Below are positions 26,552 to 38,424 of a stretch of DNA of 64,000 bases, piece by piece. Origin of the DNA: Phoebastria nigripes. Lineage: Eukaryota > Chordata > Aves > Procellariiformes > Diomedeidae. Made by a program: the position numbers and the translations under genes. Each line of letters begins with the position of its first letter. Position 1 is the first letter of the stretch. The notes under the pieces are model-generated. The model was not told the DNA's origin. It did no database searches and was given only the letters and a program-made list of their open reading frames with translations. The stretch spans positions 616,041-680,040 of the forward strand of contig JAYKAV010002661.1 of the NCBI GenBank assembly GCA_035582835.1, read 5' to 3'.

Positions 26552-26934
26552 ACCTGACACCTAACTGACCTTGGGAAACTAAAGTGGGCTAATCTGCACT
26601 AAAATTAACACTTTCCTGGCAGTGAAAACAAAACCTGAGTAGGATACAATAGAAGTAGGATAACAAATTCTCAGCTTTGCCTGGGGAGCCCCTCTGAATT
26701 CGCCTTGCTGGGCACAAGCTGATTTGCATAGATGGCAAAGAAAGATCTTTTTTCCATTCTCCCTTGAGCTGCTCCGGAGCCAGACTCCCTGCTTGACGTG
26801 GTCCCTTGCAAGGGTCCTGCTCTTGGACAGTTCCCTGCACCTCAGAGGAGGCGCGTTCCCACCTTCCTCGTCCGTGGGCAGAGGGCCGTGCTAGAGGAAC
26901 AGCTTCCTTGTAGCAGCACCCAAAGGACAAACCA

Positions 26935-27410
26935 AACCCAAGGTATTTATTTTCTAAAAAATGGTGGATGATGTCTCAGGAAATGTGTTAAATGGTATAG
27001 ATTTCATTCCTATCATGGCAAATGGCTTCAGTTTATATATGTAAATATCTGTCTTCGATCTGGAGAAATTAAGCATGGGTGCTGGTTTGGTAGATGGGAT
27101 GATGTCATGCTTCAGATTACACCCTCATTTCCTCTCAGTGCTTTCCCACACTAGGCACACACTGAGCCTGTCTATTGTTAAACTACGTGTGGCACGCTGG
27201 CAAGCAAGCCAGCCAGAGACCAGGAGAAATTGCTATTTTTGTTTTGTCTTCTTAAATCGAGACTGCCACACTGACATAAATAAGCACAAATATTTCCAGA
27301 AGGCTGCATTTTCAGGGTTTTTTCCGCTAATACAAAGAGCAGCAAGTTATTATTCTGTCAATGAGCAAACAAGAACACCCACAACCATTTGGTTGAAGCA
27401 GCTTCCTGCC
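26935..27410. other. Noncoding lead-in to the CpG-rich zone
   Basis: Ordinary AT-rich DNA that forms the first half of the longest open frame in the window (27075-27701, 208 codons). That frame has no recognisable domain, low-complexity proline/alanine-rich composition where it crosses the CpG island, and overlapping frames on both strands, so I treat it as noncoding. Confidence 0.5.
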
Positions 27411-27414
27411 ACTA

Positions 27415-27740
27415 CCACGCAGCGCACGCTCAAAATGACAGCCGAGCTCGGGGACGTATGCACAGACCCCAAAGCACCAGCTCATGCTTCCAGGTGGCTC
27501 TGGCAGCCCAGCCGCTGCCCCAGCGGGACAGCGCGGCCGCATCCCCCGGCTGCCCCCTCTCCTCGTCCCCTCCTTATTCCTCCTCCTCCCCGCGTGTGCA
27601 CGCATGCGGGCACGCAGCCAATTCAGAACCTCAGAGTCAAGAAACAATTCATTTGTCTAGAGCCGCAGAACCAGGCTAATCTGAAGCCCGCTCGTGTTTG
27701 AAACACTCAGGGAGCACAAAAGCAGAGCTGCGCGGGTCAC
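27415..27740. promoter_or_regulatory. CpG island with CCAAT box
   Basis: Some 23 CpGs fall within about 325 bases, far above the surrounding sequence, including a NotI-type GCGGCCGC at 27533-27540. A CCAAT box on the plus strand sits at 27618-27622. A pyrimidine-rich stretch (27545-27595) precedes it. CpG clusters that escape deamination in vertebrates usually mark unmethylated promoters or enhancers. No coding exon is recognisable next to it, so the target gene, if any, is unknown. A chance GC-rich patch is the alternative. Confidence 0.5.
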
Positions 27741-28500
27741 AGCAGAAAGAACACAGACCTGGAGATGAAAATCATTTTGTCTTTAAACCCACAGCAGAGA
27801 GATAAGGCAAAAAAAAATCAGAAAAAAGATGGGTCAGCCTGCAACCTCCCCTCATAAAGATGAATCAGAAGGACAGTGTCTATCTCCCTCCTGAAGCTTT
27901 GTTAATTTGAGCAGTTTTGCTAGCTGGAAGACTTACAGGGAGGGAGGGTTAGCAAATTCTTCCGCATCTCCACTGTGCCAGAAATCTCCCTAGAAGCAGA
28001 AGACTTCATATCACATCCTCAGCTTTATAGCAGATTTTAAAAAAATACTATGTGACAAGCACAATCAAATCCATGCACAATGAAAGTAGATGTAGAGAAA
28101 CTATTTTATAGATGCAAACTAACATGTGTTCATCAGTGTGCTGCAGTGCCAAAAAGCTTAAAGTTGTGTGAGAAGGGAGGAAAATCAACTCCAGAAAAGC
28201 AAAACTGTTATGGATTATGATCAGCCAGTGCCAGTCCAGTCTATCCTGATGCAACTTTCCTTTTTCGCAAGAGGACAGGGTAACAGAAAATTCGTATCTG
28301 GAAAATAAAGAGTAGAGACAGCAACTGGCTTGTGCCTGACAGGAATTTCTCCAGCAGCACGGAGAGACTCATTAGAATTTTTCCCATGACACACCACAAA
28401 AGATGGCTGGAGAAAACAAAGTGAGATGCTGGAGCTCAGTATATTTCTTTGTCCTTGAGAAGCCTGGCCTTGCTGAATCTCACGGGCTAATGCATGCATA

Positions 28501-28665
28501 ATTTGGGGCAGCTGATTAAGTTTATTCTGTTTCTGACTAAATCGAGAGGAGTGAGGGAGGGAGGGGGAAAAGAAACAAAGTTGGCTTTAATTAAAGCTTT
28601 GCAATTGTCTTTAATATTTACATAATGTCCTATCATAATTGCCCCTGATTGGAGACTTAAGATGT
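28501..28665. promoter_or_regulatory. AT-rich block with palindromic core, candidate conserved element
   Basis: The perfect 12-bp palindrome CTTTAATTAAAG (28585-28596) sits among GATTAAG, TTTAATATTTAC and CATAATTGC words, all of which contain homeodomain or forkhead-like cores. It lies between the CpG island and the TATA-like site. I propose an enhancer-like element from texture only. Confidence 0.3.
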
Positions 28666-28789
28666 GCAGAAGAAAATGACATGCTTGAAGTCCCCAGCTG
28701 AGGAAACAAAAAGCAAGACAGCCCCTTCCCCTTCCCCCCATCACTCCAAGCCAAATCAAAAGCCACTGAGGAGGGATTGTGCCGGGGCG

Positions 28790-29095
28790 CTTTATAAAGC
28801 CAAGAGCTCTGCTATGGGCTCAGACCAGCACACCTCCTTCCACGCCAGTAGGCTGCGAGCGGATGGCTGCACTGGCAGAGACTGTAGCATCTACCGGCTT
28901 CGCACACCTGGTCAGACGTGTGCTGTTCCTCTGGCGTGGGGATGGACACTCGGCAGAGGTTGGGGGGAGCTCCTAAACCTGCTGAGGGTGTCTGGTGTTA
29001 ATTTCCAGATTTAACTGAGAAGTTCCCAGCGTGGAGGAGACCACGAGCCCCACAGGAGAAAGAAGCAATGCTGCCTCAGAGGACGGTAAACGTTC
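28790..29095 (+). promoter_or_regulatory. TATA-like promoter candidate with possible 5' exon
   Basis: CTTTATAAAG is embedded in a CpG-bearing context (GCCGGGGCG just before it) at about 28789-28798. Around 30 bases downstream lies CTCAGAC, which resembles an initiator. The following 160 bases contain about ten CpGs. Near 29085 the sequence GGACGGTAAAC could serve as a splice donor. Together these could form the core promoter and first exon of an unknown transcript, coding or not. Each piece is weak alone, and no protein is recognisable. Confidence 0.25.
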
Positions 29096-29109
29096 CTTAA
29101 GATCCATTC

Positions 29110-32100
29110 CACTGATGTCAATCATAAGGAGTTTTTTAGATAGGAGGTGAATGTGTAATTCTATTGGAAATTAATAGAACTGTCAGTGTTTCTTAAATTT
29201 AAAAAGAGCGAGAAGTCTAGACCTGAATCAAAGACGGGGACCTCCTTCAGCATGGGGCTGATATCCAGTCTAGGTCCGAGTGCTATGGATCAGAGCCACC
29301 TCTGTGATGTCCCGGGCTGCAGTTACAGATCTCCTGATGTTTGAATGCAGATGCTCGTAACCATTTGCTCATGCAGCATAGGTAGCTCCCAAAGAGTTGT
29401 TTTAAGCATCTGTGCGAGGTCCCTTTTGATTTGGGATTGCAGACATTTTGTTTGTAATTACATGCAAAGGCAGGCACCATTCTGCTCTCAGTGTTGCTGC
29501 AACCACTTGGGAGGAAAAATATTCATTGCAGTCTCCCCCATGGAAAACTCTCTCCTGTTTTCTCATTGACTTTCCTCATAGAAAACAATAAATAAGTACA
29601 GCTTATGTTCTTTTTGTGAAAAGAAGTGTATCAAGAATGCTGGCGATAAAGACGATTTCATCAACTGGGAGCAATAATAAAGTTTCCATGACATCGATGT
29701 CCCTTCACTTTGTAACAGACGACAGCATCGTGCAAAAAAAGGTTTTGGCTCTGCATGTTTTTTTCAGACATTTAAGTTCCGTACCTAAAAGAGTCACAAC
29801 TGGATCAACGTGTCATCTGTAGATTGTGCAGGTCCAAGCTGTATCCACAAGGGCTTCCACAGGTTCACCTAATGATAAAAATGCTGATTTGTTTTCATTA
29901 TTTAATCTTAAAAATGTCATCATTGAACATTTTGCTACTGACTTTTTTCCTAACAGCCATGGAAAACCCCCATTTCATAGATACTCTAAGTGCCGCAATT
30001 CATGTTTAATGGTTTAAGGGTGGAAATTAGTGTTTGCAAAGAGCTACAAGTAAGCAAAGCTCACAAATACCTCTTCCCAGTGGCTGGATGAAGGAGAAGC
30101 AGCATCCAATGTAGTGGCACATATATTTCCAGCTTGTACACTACCTTCATTACAAGCAGCTTCTCTCCATTTCTGCTGCAGCAAGAGACTGAGGGAGGGC
30201 AGAACATTTTTGGTTTAGTCCTCAAGGCAGAATGCCAGTTACAGCATCCTACATCTAACTGCACCTTTTGCACTAGTGATCCTGCTGAGAGATGTTTGCT
30301 GTATTGCAGAGAGTCTATGCAATGCCTTTTGGTTGGATTGCTGTTTATAGTGATTTTTCTATAAATGGTATGATCTCACCAAACAATAGCAATGAAGCAG
30401 CTGGGACATGGGAAATACACCTGCTGTTACCAGCCACTCTTGGAGTAGCAGCTTTCTTGGAGCACATGGATTAAACTACAGTAATCTAACTTACTTTTCA
30501 GCACTAGGTTACTTTTTCATACAGGCATCAGCATATCAATTTACCAGACTTTGACTTTATATTTTTGATTGTTTTGCTTTAGCTTTCCAGGCGTTGCAGT
30601 ACACATAAACCAAAAATGAGTTTCTGTCCCTCCCTTCAGAGCATAGCGATGACTCATGAAGTTTGTGCATTCACTTGGAAATACGGTGCTGCATCATTCC
30701 CACTATATAACAGCAATAATGTACAGAAACTGCACTGACGCTTCAGGCATCAAATAACCTATTTACTGGCAGGGAGGGCCTATATGTGCACTGCTGTTTT
30801 CACTAGCTCCTGACTCAGAATACAGCAGGGACCACTAGCAGACTCGGGAACTACTTAAAGGTTTAGTACCCTGGTCCAATCCATTATTTATATTCTTTTC
30901 TCTTCAATATAAAAATGACAATGCTAGAAGTGATTTACCATTATTAGATATGCAAGACACTACAAAATGCCTGGGAAACCACTTACAACATCTCTCCAGA
31001 TCCTGTACTATAGTCATCATGACAGTATCCAAAGTAGTGCAGTTGCTGGTACCAGCAAGAGCTTTCTGCCAGTAATCATAGACCTTGTAGAAATGGATGC
31101 TGGTAGAAAAAGAGAAGTTTTCCTAGGGCTGATATCACTGAAATTCAAGAACCAAATATTGCTTTTCTCCTTCAGATTATTCTGTTTCAAACAGTCAGGC
31201 TTAGGCTTCTCTGTGTGAGGCCACCTTTTGCCTACAATAAAATCTGAGCATAAAGCTAACTCACCAGGAACATGAGCAAGTTTTCAAGCGAAATGCCAAG
31301 TGGGACATAAAGAACAGTGTGGAAAGAGCATTTCTACCCTAACCTACACTACTGATTCTGGAAAAGAAAGCTGTAAAAGTTTGAGGTTCAGCATGGGCTG
31401 GTGCTTTATTCTGGGCCTGGGCATCCACTCAATTCTGCAAAGAAAAAGAGCATAAGATAGATAGGCTAGAAACTGCATTGTAGTTAGAAGCCAAATTGTC
31501 AGTGGAAAGGGATTTTTTCTCCTCCTTTCGGTCGCAAGCAGTCTGTTTTATCCTAGCAGTTTGTATTTGGACAACATTACCAGACACATAAAAGTTATGT
31601 GGGAATAAGGTAGCTGAACAGGTGGTCCTTTTAAAAACTCTTTTCTATTTAGATGGTATTTCAAAGTGGGGATGAACACAGAGCACTGGTTGAGGTAGAA
31701 ACTCTTTCTGTAGCTCACCATCTGCCATTGCGCAGTGCATTACAACATTTATTGGCTTTACTTAACTGTTAATGAAAAACTACCATCAACAGCTGCCATC
31801 ACTCCCACTACAGATTGTAATAAATAATAGCCTGTTTGGCTTATAGCCCTCATTCTCCTGCTCTAGAGAAATAAGAGCTAGGGAGTCCACAAAGAATCAG
31901 TAAAATTGGGGGACAAGAAAAGATGGCTAGAACTCTGTGATCAATTTGACTTTTATTGCAACTGTGTTTTGCCCAGCCTTGACAACAATTTTAAAATACT
32001 TATATATTTAAATATTTATAAATGGGTAATTAAAGGGATTCCAATCCTGCTTTTCCCCAGAGTCTTTTGCATTGACTGCAGTGGGAGCAGGGATGGTCCA

Positions 32101-35100
32101 CTGGCCTATTATAAAAAATCCACTGGCCTGTTATAAAGGTAAACATTTATAATTGGGTATACACTCAACTTCAGACTCTAGAATTTTGCCTTGTTCTGAC
32201 GTTTTTTCATAAATCAGCTTTGTTCTACCCCACTTTTAATTAAGTTATGAAATCCTTTGCTTCATTGGCTCTGGGGCTTATTGGCTAGATATTCAGAAGA
32301 GCTCTACTTCTCTTTGAGCACCTCAAAGAGGTTGCCAGGGTCTTAATGGTTTTCCAAAATTTCTACTGGAAATTTGGCTGATCAATATCAGTTTGGCCAG
32401 TCTCATTTTCAGACTGAAGAAATCCAACTTTTTGAAAATATGTCTTCAATCATCTGCTTGTAGTTGTTGTTTCTAATCCTAAACTGGGGTCCTTTTTTAT
32501 TCACACTTAGAAACATAATATAGGTGGATCGCTGTCAGCGTGATAAAATAATAGTGTTTAGTTTTATGTGAAGTCATCGTAAAATTAACCATACAGACAC
32601 ATTCATGGCTCAACATCTCCTCCAAGTGAAAAGAAAAGCTCCACCTCTGATCTTCACAGATCAGTGAGAAGATGAAAGACTGGATAACTGGAACAACCAG
32701 CAGCTGTGCAGTGACATGCATGTGAGTATAAATCCCAACGGAGATCCAGACACAGAAAGCACAGAGCTGCAACAGGGGCAGACTGTGTTTTATCCAAACT
32801 TCACTTAGACTTCCTTAACTGGGACATTGACGAGAGAAGTACACTAAGGGTTCATCCAGTAAATGACTAGCCTAAGAATAGGTTTAGATGTATGGGAAAT
32901 GAGCTATTCTCAGAGCTATTCTAGAACAGTTGGCTATTTTCAGGCTCTTCTCTTCTTTCCTTTACCTATTTAGTATATTTTCATTTTCTACTTTGAGAAA
33001 TCCACACCACATAATTCCAAACAATTAGCTATATTTGGAACTCAAAAAAAGGAATTTTTGCTTTCATTACCATGGTTCTTGTCCCTGTACAAGAAGAGTA
33101 TCTGAACAGAGGAGGAGTGAGCAGATGAACAATTTTATCAGAGTATGTGAGACTGGCAAGACCAATGCCGGAATACAGCAGACAAATCTATTATCCAAGT
33201 TTTTAAAAAGATATTTGAAAATTGAAAGAGAGGCAGAAAGGAGTCAGAAAAGTTTTCCATCAGCCAGAGAAAAGGTGTTACAGTGGGAGAATGAAGAAGC
33301 TCAGCTTGCTTATAACAAGGAAGTCAAGATAAAGGACAAACATCAAGAAGTGACTTGACAAAGTATATAGAAATTATTTCCCTGGGATAAAAAGCAGCTA
33401 GCAAACCTCCAGACTGAATGGCCAAACATAAAGCTACGCAGTTGCAAAGGTATAAATAAACCTTATTTTCAGTTCTTCCTCTTACCAGGCTCATCCCTAG
33501 CCCCTCCAGTAAGAGAGACAAACTCATGGAATAAAGTACCAAAGGAAATGGTGACTCCTGCATTTTGACATCCTCAAACTGGGATCAAGCTTGCATTAGC
33601 CAAGCAGAAGTTACTGAAATCAGTATGCTGGATGCATCTTAGTGGCCCCTAATGGGGAGGGAGGCAAACCCAGGATATTTCATGGTCCTTTTTGGTTTAA
33701 CATCTATAGTTCCCCACAGTCAGCATAGTTGTATATACTTAAGTGCTTTATTGACAACCTGAAATGCTAAAAAGAAGTAAAAATCCGATGTAGTGAGCAA
33801 TAAAACCCTCTGATAATTCAGACGGCTCTAAGCAAGAACAATGTCTTCCACTACAGAGATATTTATGATCACTTCTCCTCACAATGTAATGTGCTTTGGT
33901 GCCCTTTCCAAAGTTCCCTCCTTTGGCACAGAACAGGACTCCGACACTTAGCAGGGGAGTAAGCTGAGAGCCCACGATTACAGCGCTGTCTCCAGCTCAT
34001 TTGTCAGCCCTCACCTGCTCTTCTGAGCTTGGGACACCCCTGGAAAGAGAGAACATGGGGACCCTATTCCTACTCTTCTATAATCCTCTTCAGCCACCTG
34101 CAGCACCTCTGTCCTGGCTTTATACCCCTTACATTTGTGAGAACAGGGGAAAGGAGCATTTTCTCACCTTTGCAATATACTTTGAGAAATTTAAGTGAAG
34201 GGATATCCAGTTGCCACACACCTCTATTTTTTTCAGTATCTGTCCATTCCACAAGAAGAGAAGAAATCTGAGTGCTAAATAGCTGAAACACACTAGGCAG
34301 GAACAGATTTAATGGGAAAATTATTTCTCCCTTCCCCCAGACCAGACCAGTTGCTTGCATACATGAACTACTTCATGTAACACAGTCCCAACTCCACAGC
34401 TGGGTCACATCTGTCTACAGCGCTAAGGAAACTTCTTATTTTGTGAAGTTGCTCTGAGTGAAAGCACACACACATTTACTTTCACAACACCAAGGCTGAG
34501 GCTTTCTATACCACTCTAGAAATGCAGCCGCCGTTAGACCCACAGCTGCTCCCCAGAGTGCGGGTGGACTCAGAGTTTGAGTTTGTAAACATTTGGACCC
34601 CAAGCTATCTAACACAAAACAGGCTTTTTCAAAGAATATATCTGGGGTGTCACTTATTGCTAGAAAGACTATTGACACCTGGCTTTCCTCAATATTTCAG
34701 TCACAGATTTGGCATCACAACTGTCAGAACATGTTGCAATCACTCAGATGACTAATACATTAAGGTATTTTTGTGGCAGAGGGCTGGAATACTTCCCACA
34801 TTTCCCCTTTTGTCTTTTCAATAGGGATGGATTATCCCTTTCTTTCTCATTCCCTGTTAAGTCCCTAAAATGTATGCTTCATCGAGACACAATGCCCAAG
34901 GATGTTAAGAGCTATATAGCATATATGGTCCTCCCTAAACTGGACACTCTGTGTAATCTGCTTTTCTTGGAGCTCATCGTCTGAGGATGAAGCAGGAATC
35001 AGCTTACAGGAACCAGGCTCGGTACATTTGTTGTCCCAAGAGCAGCACTGCTTGAGCTCCTCAGCTGCAAAATGGGAAGCTGAGGCCAGAGATCTCTCAA

Positions 35101-35780
35101 AACTCAGAGGCTGGTGTCAGCTGGGATCCTGACGGTCGCCCAGGGGCCCTTCAGGCTTGCCGTGTGCAGAACAGGCAGCTTCTGTGATACTCCCACACCA
35201 AGACAAATGCCCATTTCATCTCAGGAGGGATCAAATACAGCTCTATGAAAACAAAATCAGTTCCTACAGTACATTAAAAATGTTTATTTTTTTACCGACG
35301 TGAGAGCCAAGTTTCATAGATACACCTAGGAAACTGAAATTCAAAGTCCAGCTTAAGCACTTACATTTCCGAATAGTTAAAATCCTCTCTTATCTCTTCT
35401 CCCCCAATTCAGCACTGACCTCTGAAGACAGGGCGTGCATAAGTTGCTCCGTGACAGGAAAGCCATCTTTATTGAAAAGATTGCACAGCCCTTCATTTGG
35501 TGTTAGCTGTACATGAAGCACAGAAACCAATGACCATTGTAATTGTCAGAGGTCTTGTCCCCATCTGTAAGGTGGGTCAGCTCCTACACCTCCTCGCAAG
35601 ACTGACAGCTTGCACTGACCTACTGGCAGGTACCTTCCCTGCCAAGGGATCATCTGCCTCCCTTATTATGGAGGGGGTAACCAGGCCTTGCAGGTTGCAC
35701 AGCGAGGACTGTGGTTTATAGGGTTTACAAGAATGCAATTTAACCAACTGACATAAATCTTCAATCGGTCTTGGGCTTGC
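29110..35780. other. Noncoding stretch, no gene seen
   Basis: Unique DNA with only short open frames. The frame at 33035-33358 (107 codons, rich in charged residues) has no domain I recognise. A 22-bp duplication at 32097 is listed separately. A scrap at 32070-32092 (ATTGACTGCAGTGGGAGCA) resembles a widespread ancient amniote repeat but is too short to call. Confidence 0.6.
32097..32140 (+). repeat. 22-bp tandem duplication, two copies
   Basis: The unit begins TCCACTGGCCT and ends with TTATAAA and purines; copies start at 32097 and 32119. Differences are A/G in the middle and A/G at the end. Confidence 0.85.
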
Positions 35781-35796
35781 TTTTGGGATCCCAAAG

Positions 35797-35849
35797 TTTT
35801 TGGATTTTGGATCAAGATGCAAAATATTTTGGATTTTTGGATTTTGGAT
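35797..35849 (+). repeat. TTTTGGAT-type degenerate tandem
   Basis: Five or so copies of TTTTGGAT with variable spacing, split by a short non-repeat spacer (AAGATGCAAAATA). It ends about 140 bases before the first LTR and does not belong to it. Confidence 0.8.
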
Positions 35850-35986
35850 GTGTCTTGATGAACAGAATACACATTCTATTCTTGCCTGGTCTTCTCTAGT
35901 TTTGATCCACTGCTTCTCCAACAGCTTTCTCTGAAATACCTCACAAGAGTCATTGCCTTCCTCCCCTCAGCTTTCGGCTGGGCATG

Positions 35987-36581
35987 TGTGCTGGTTTTGG
36001 CTGGGATAGAGTTAATTTTCTTCATAGTAGCTAGTATGGGGCTGTGTTTTGGATTTGTGCTGGAAACAGCGTTGATAATACAGAGATGTTTTCGTTACTG
36101 CTGAGCAGTGCTTACACAGAGTCAAGGCCTTTTCTGCTCCTCACACCACCCCACCAGCGAGTAGGCTGGGGGTGCACAAGAAGCTGGGAGGGGACACAGC
36201 CAGGACAGCTGACCCCAACTGACCAAAGGGATATTCCATACCATGTGATGTCATGCTCAGCATATAAAGCTGGGGGAAGAAGAAGGAAGGGAGGGATGTT
36301 CAGAGTGATGGCGTTTGTCTTCCCAAGTCACCATTAGGCGTGATGGAGCCCGGCTTTCCTGGAGATGGCTGAACACCTGCCTGCCGATGGGAAGCAGTGA
36401 ATGAATTCCTTGTTTTGCTTTGCTTGCGTGAGCGGCTTTTGCTTTCTCTATTAAACTGTCTTTATCTCAACCCACGAGTTTTCTCACTTTTACCCTTCCA
36501 ATCCTCTTCCCCATCCCACCGGGGGGGAGTGAGCGAGCGGCTGTGTGGGGCTTAGTTGCCGGCTGGGGTTAAACCATGACA
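35987..36581 (+). mobile_element. Solo LTR of an avian endogenous retrovirus
   Basis: The sequence opens TGTGCTGGTTTTGGCTGGG and closes GGGGTTAAACCATGACA, giving TG...CA ends over 595 bases. I recognise it as a common LTR of neoavian bird genomes. Internal landmarks: a TATA box (TATAAA, 36263-36268), an ATTAAA polyadenylation-type signal (36450-36455), and a GC-rich tail (CACCGGGGGGGAGTGAGCG). No gag, pol or env sequence lies on either side, so it is a solo LTR left after LTR-LTR recombination. I see no clear target-site duplication (left flank GGCAT, right flank ACCAC). Open frames inside it are incidental. The exact family (ERVL or other) needs a repeat-library comparison. Confidence 0.9.
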
Positions 36582-36589
36582 ACCACAAC

Positions 36590-37190
36590 CAGGGCAAACA
36601 CAACCTTCGTTTTATGGAGGTGCGTAAGGTCACACTAATCCCTGTTTTCAGTGTTACATTATGAAATCTACAATAGCTGACAAGGCTTTGGCATGTGCTA
36701 CACAATTTCTGTTTCCTTTCCAAGGATTTGGTACTCTGTGTGGACTGCTTTGTTTGTGGCGAGAGGACTATTTTTCNTTCCCTTGCTCCTGCATACCAAG
36801 GCCCCAATTCCACAAAAGCTTCTGCACTCACTCAGGCAAGTCATCCNACAGACTTCTGCTGCGAGTAAAGATGGTCATATGAACAAGCATGCCAGGGCTT
36901 TACACTCTTCTGACATATTTTGGGCACAACGCTGATCTCCTTTTGATATAAATCCAGAGTAAATCAGTTTAATAGACTTTTCTTTCTGTGCAAAGACAAT
37001 GGAAATACTAAGGCGAATAATAAATAGCATAATATTAACTAATGCGATGTAGCTAAAAAACCTTACTTTGTAACACAGTGATTGATGTTTTTATTAGTAA
37101 CTTCAGGTATATATATTCCCCCTTTACAGTGGTCAGCAGCTTCAGGGCCTTTTGATTATTATTATTTTGTATCCTCTCTGTTTTAACTAT
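36590..37190. other. Noncoding stretch between LTR and MIR relic
   Basis: AT-rich unique DNA with N's at 36777 and 36847, the last N's in the window. Nothing else is recognisable. Confidence 0.6.
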
Positions 37191-37195
37191 AATGC

Positions 37196-37385
37196 ATTTT
37201 GCACTTGTCTAGCAGTTTTCATCTGAAATCTTAAATTACTTTGCAAGCATGAATTCATTAAACCTCACAACGTCCCTCTGAGGAAGCTGTTTAATTAATA
37301 CACCCAAGTTATGGATGGGCAAATTCAGGCACACAGATATTAAGTAATTTTCCCAAAGTCACAGAGTAAATCATCAAAAAGAACA
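37196..37385 (-). repeat. MIR-type SINE relic
   Basis: In plus orientation it follows the reversed MIR pattern block by block: CACTTGTCTAGCAGTTTTCA, ACTTTGCAAGCATGAATTCA, TTAAACCTCACAAC, CTCTGAGGAAG, then ATGGATGGGCAAATTCAGGC, ACACAGATATTAAGTAATTT and CCCAAAGTCACAGAG. The expected partners are TAAGCGCTTTACA, ATTTAATCCTCACAAC, CTATGAGGTAG, GATGAGGAAACTGAGGC, AGAGGTTAAGTAACTTGC and CCAAGGTCACACAG. MIRs are tRNA-derived CORE-SINEs that were active before or early in amniote history, which fits the heavy divergence. Confidence 0.8.
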
Positions 37386-37399
37386 GGAAGAAAATTTAA

Positions 37400-38420
37400 G
37401 GGCTACATGCTGCCAGGTCACACGGATATGAACGGGGAGAAATATCTGTGAAGATAACGCAGAGCTTGCAGGTTCCCATCTGAAAGCAGCTTGGGGTACA
37501 CCCTCCCCTGCTGCCTGCAGACCATGGACCCCTCTTTCAGATCTAATTGTTTTATCCAAACTGGGCTCAAAGGTGTGCTGGGATAACCATAGTGTGGCAT
37601 CACTAGTGGCATCACTACCATCATGTAGCAGTTTAGATCAAAGGAAAATAGGTCTTTTGGATTTGCCTGTGTAGGAGCTTTACTCTGCTGAAGCTCACCC
37701 CCGTACCTGGAGCACAGGGGCAGCAGAGACTCGGCAGCTGCAGCAGCACGCCAGCCGCAGCTAGAGTCTCTTTCCCTACCTCCCACCAGCCCCTGCGATG
37801 GACTACTTCATTGTACCACAGATCCAGAAAAGCCCCTATCTCCTCTTAATGTCCGGGAGGCTATTGCCATCTCTTCTAACAGCCCTGATGTGTAAAGGAG
37901 CCCAGGATGCAAAGGAGTTTGGCAGTGACAGACAAATTTTCACTGCCAAAGCTTCTGTCTCTCCGATGGAAACACTGCTAGTACATGATCATCTGATACG
38001 GTGACAGGTTTTGGGGGTCTTCTCTTTTGCTCAGAGCTCTTTTCCTTGCAGGAATTGAAATCCACAAGCCAGGAAGCAACACAGGGAGGGGGCAGCGCCC
38101 ATGCAGCATCAGGAGTGCTGCACGTGCAGGGCCATGATGTTGCATACAGCTAAGACAGTCTGCACCCACAGCGCTGGTTGAAATCAGTGGGTCCTAAAGG
38201 TGCTGAATATCTCTCCGAACTGGATCAGCACAGTCAACTAACTGCTTCAGGAATAATTGCATCCGTGTTAACAAGGCTCCAAGCACTTTCAGAGCTTCAC
38301 TAATTCTCTCTCTTTGAATACATTCTGAATTAAAACCATATATTTACCCCAGCTAAACCCTTCTTCCCTCCCTTTTTTTCTCCTTATTTTCCTCTTAAAT
38401 GCTACAGAAATTGCTTTCCT
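37400..38420. other. Noncoding stretch, no gene seen
   Basis: Unique DNA. A small 12-bp-period duplication (TGGCATCACTA at 37595 and 37607) is the only repeat. Open frames up to 122 codons have no domain. Confidence 0.6.
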
Positions 38421-38424
38421 GGGA

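Noticed and set aside
32070..32092. ATTGACTGCAGTGGGAGCA resembling an ancient amniote repeat word
   Set aside because: About 20 bases only; too short to separate from chance.
33035..33358. 107-codon charged open frame
   Set aside because: Composition follows the local A-rich DNA; no recognisable family.
36490..36831. 113-codon minus-strand open frame overlapping the LTR end
   Set aside because: It spans the LTR edge and an N, so it is an incidental frame.
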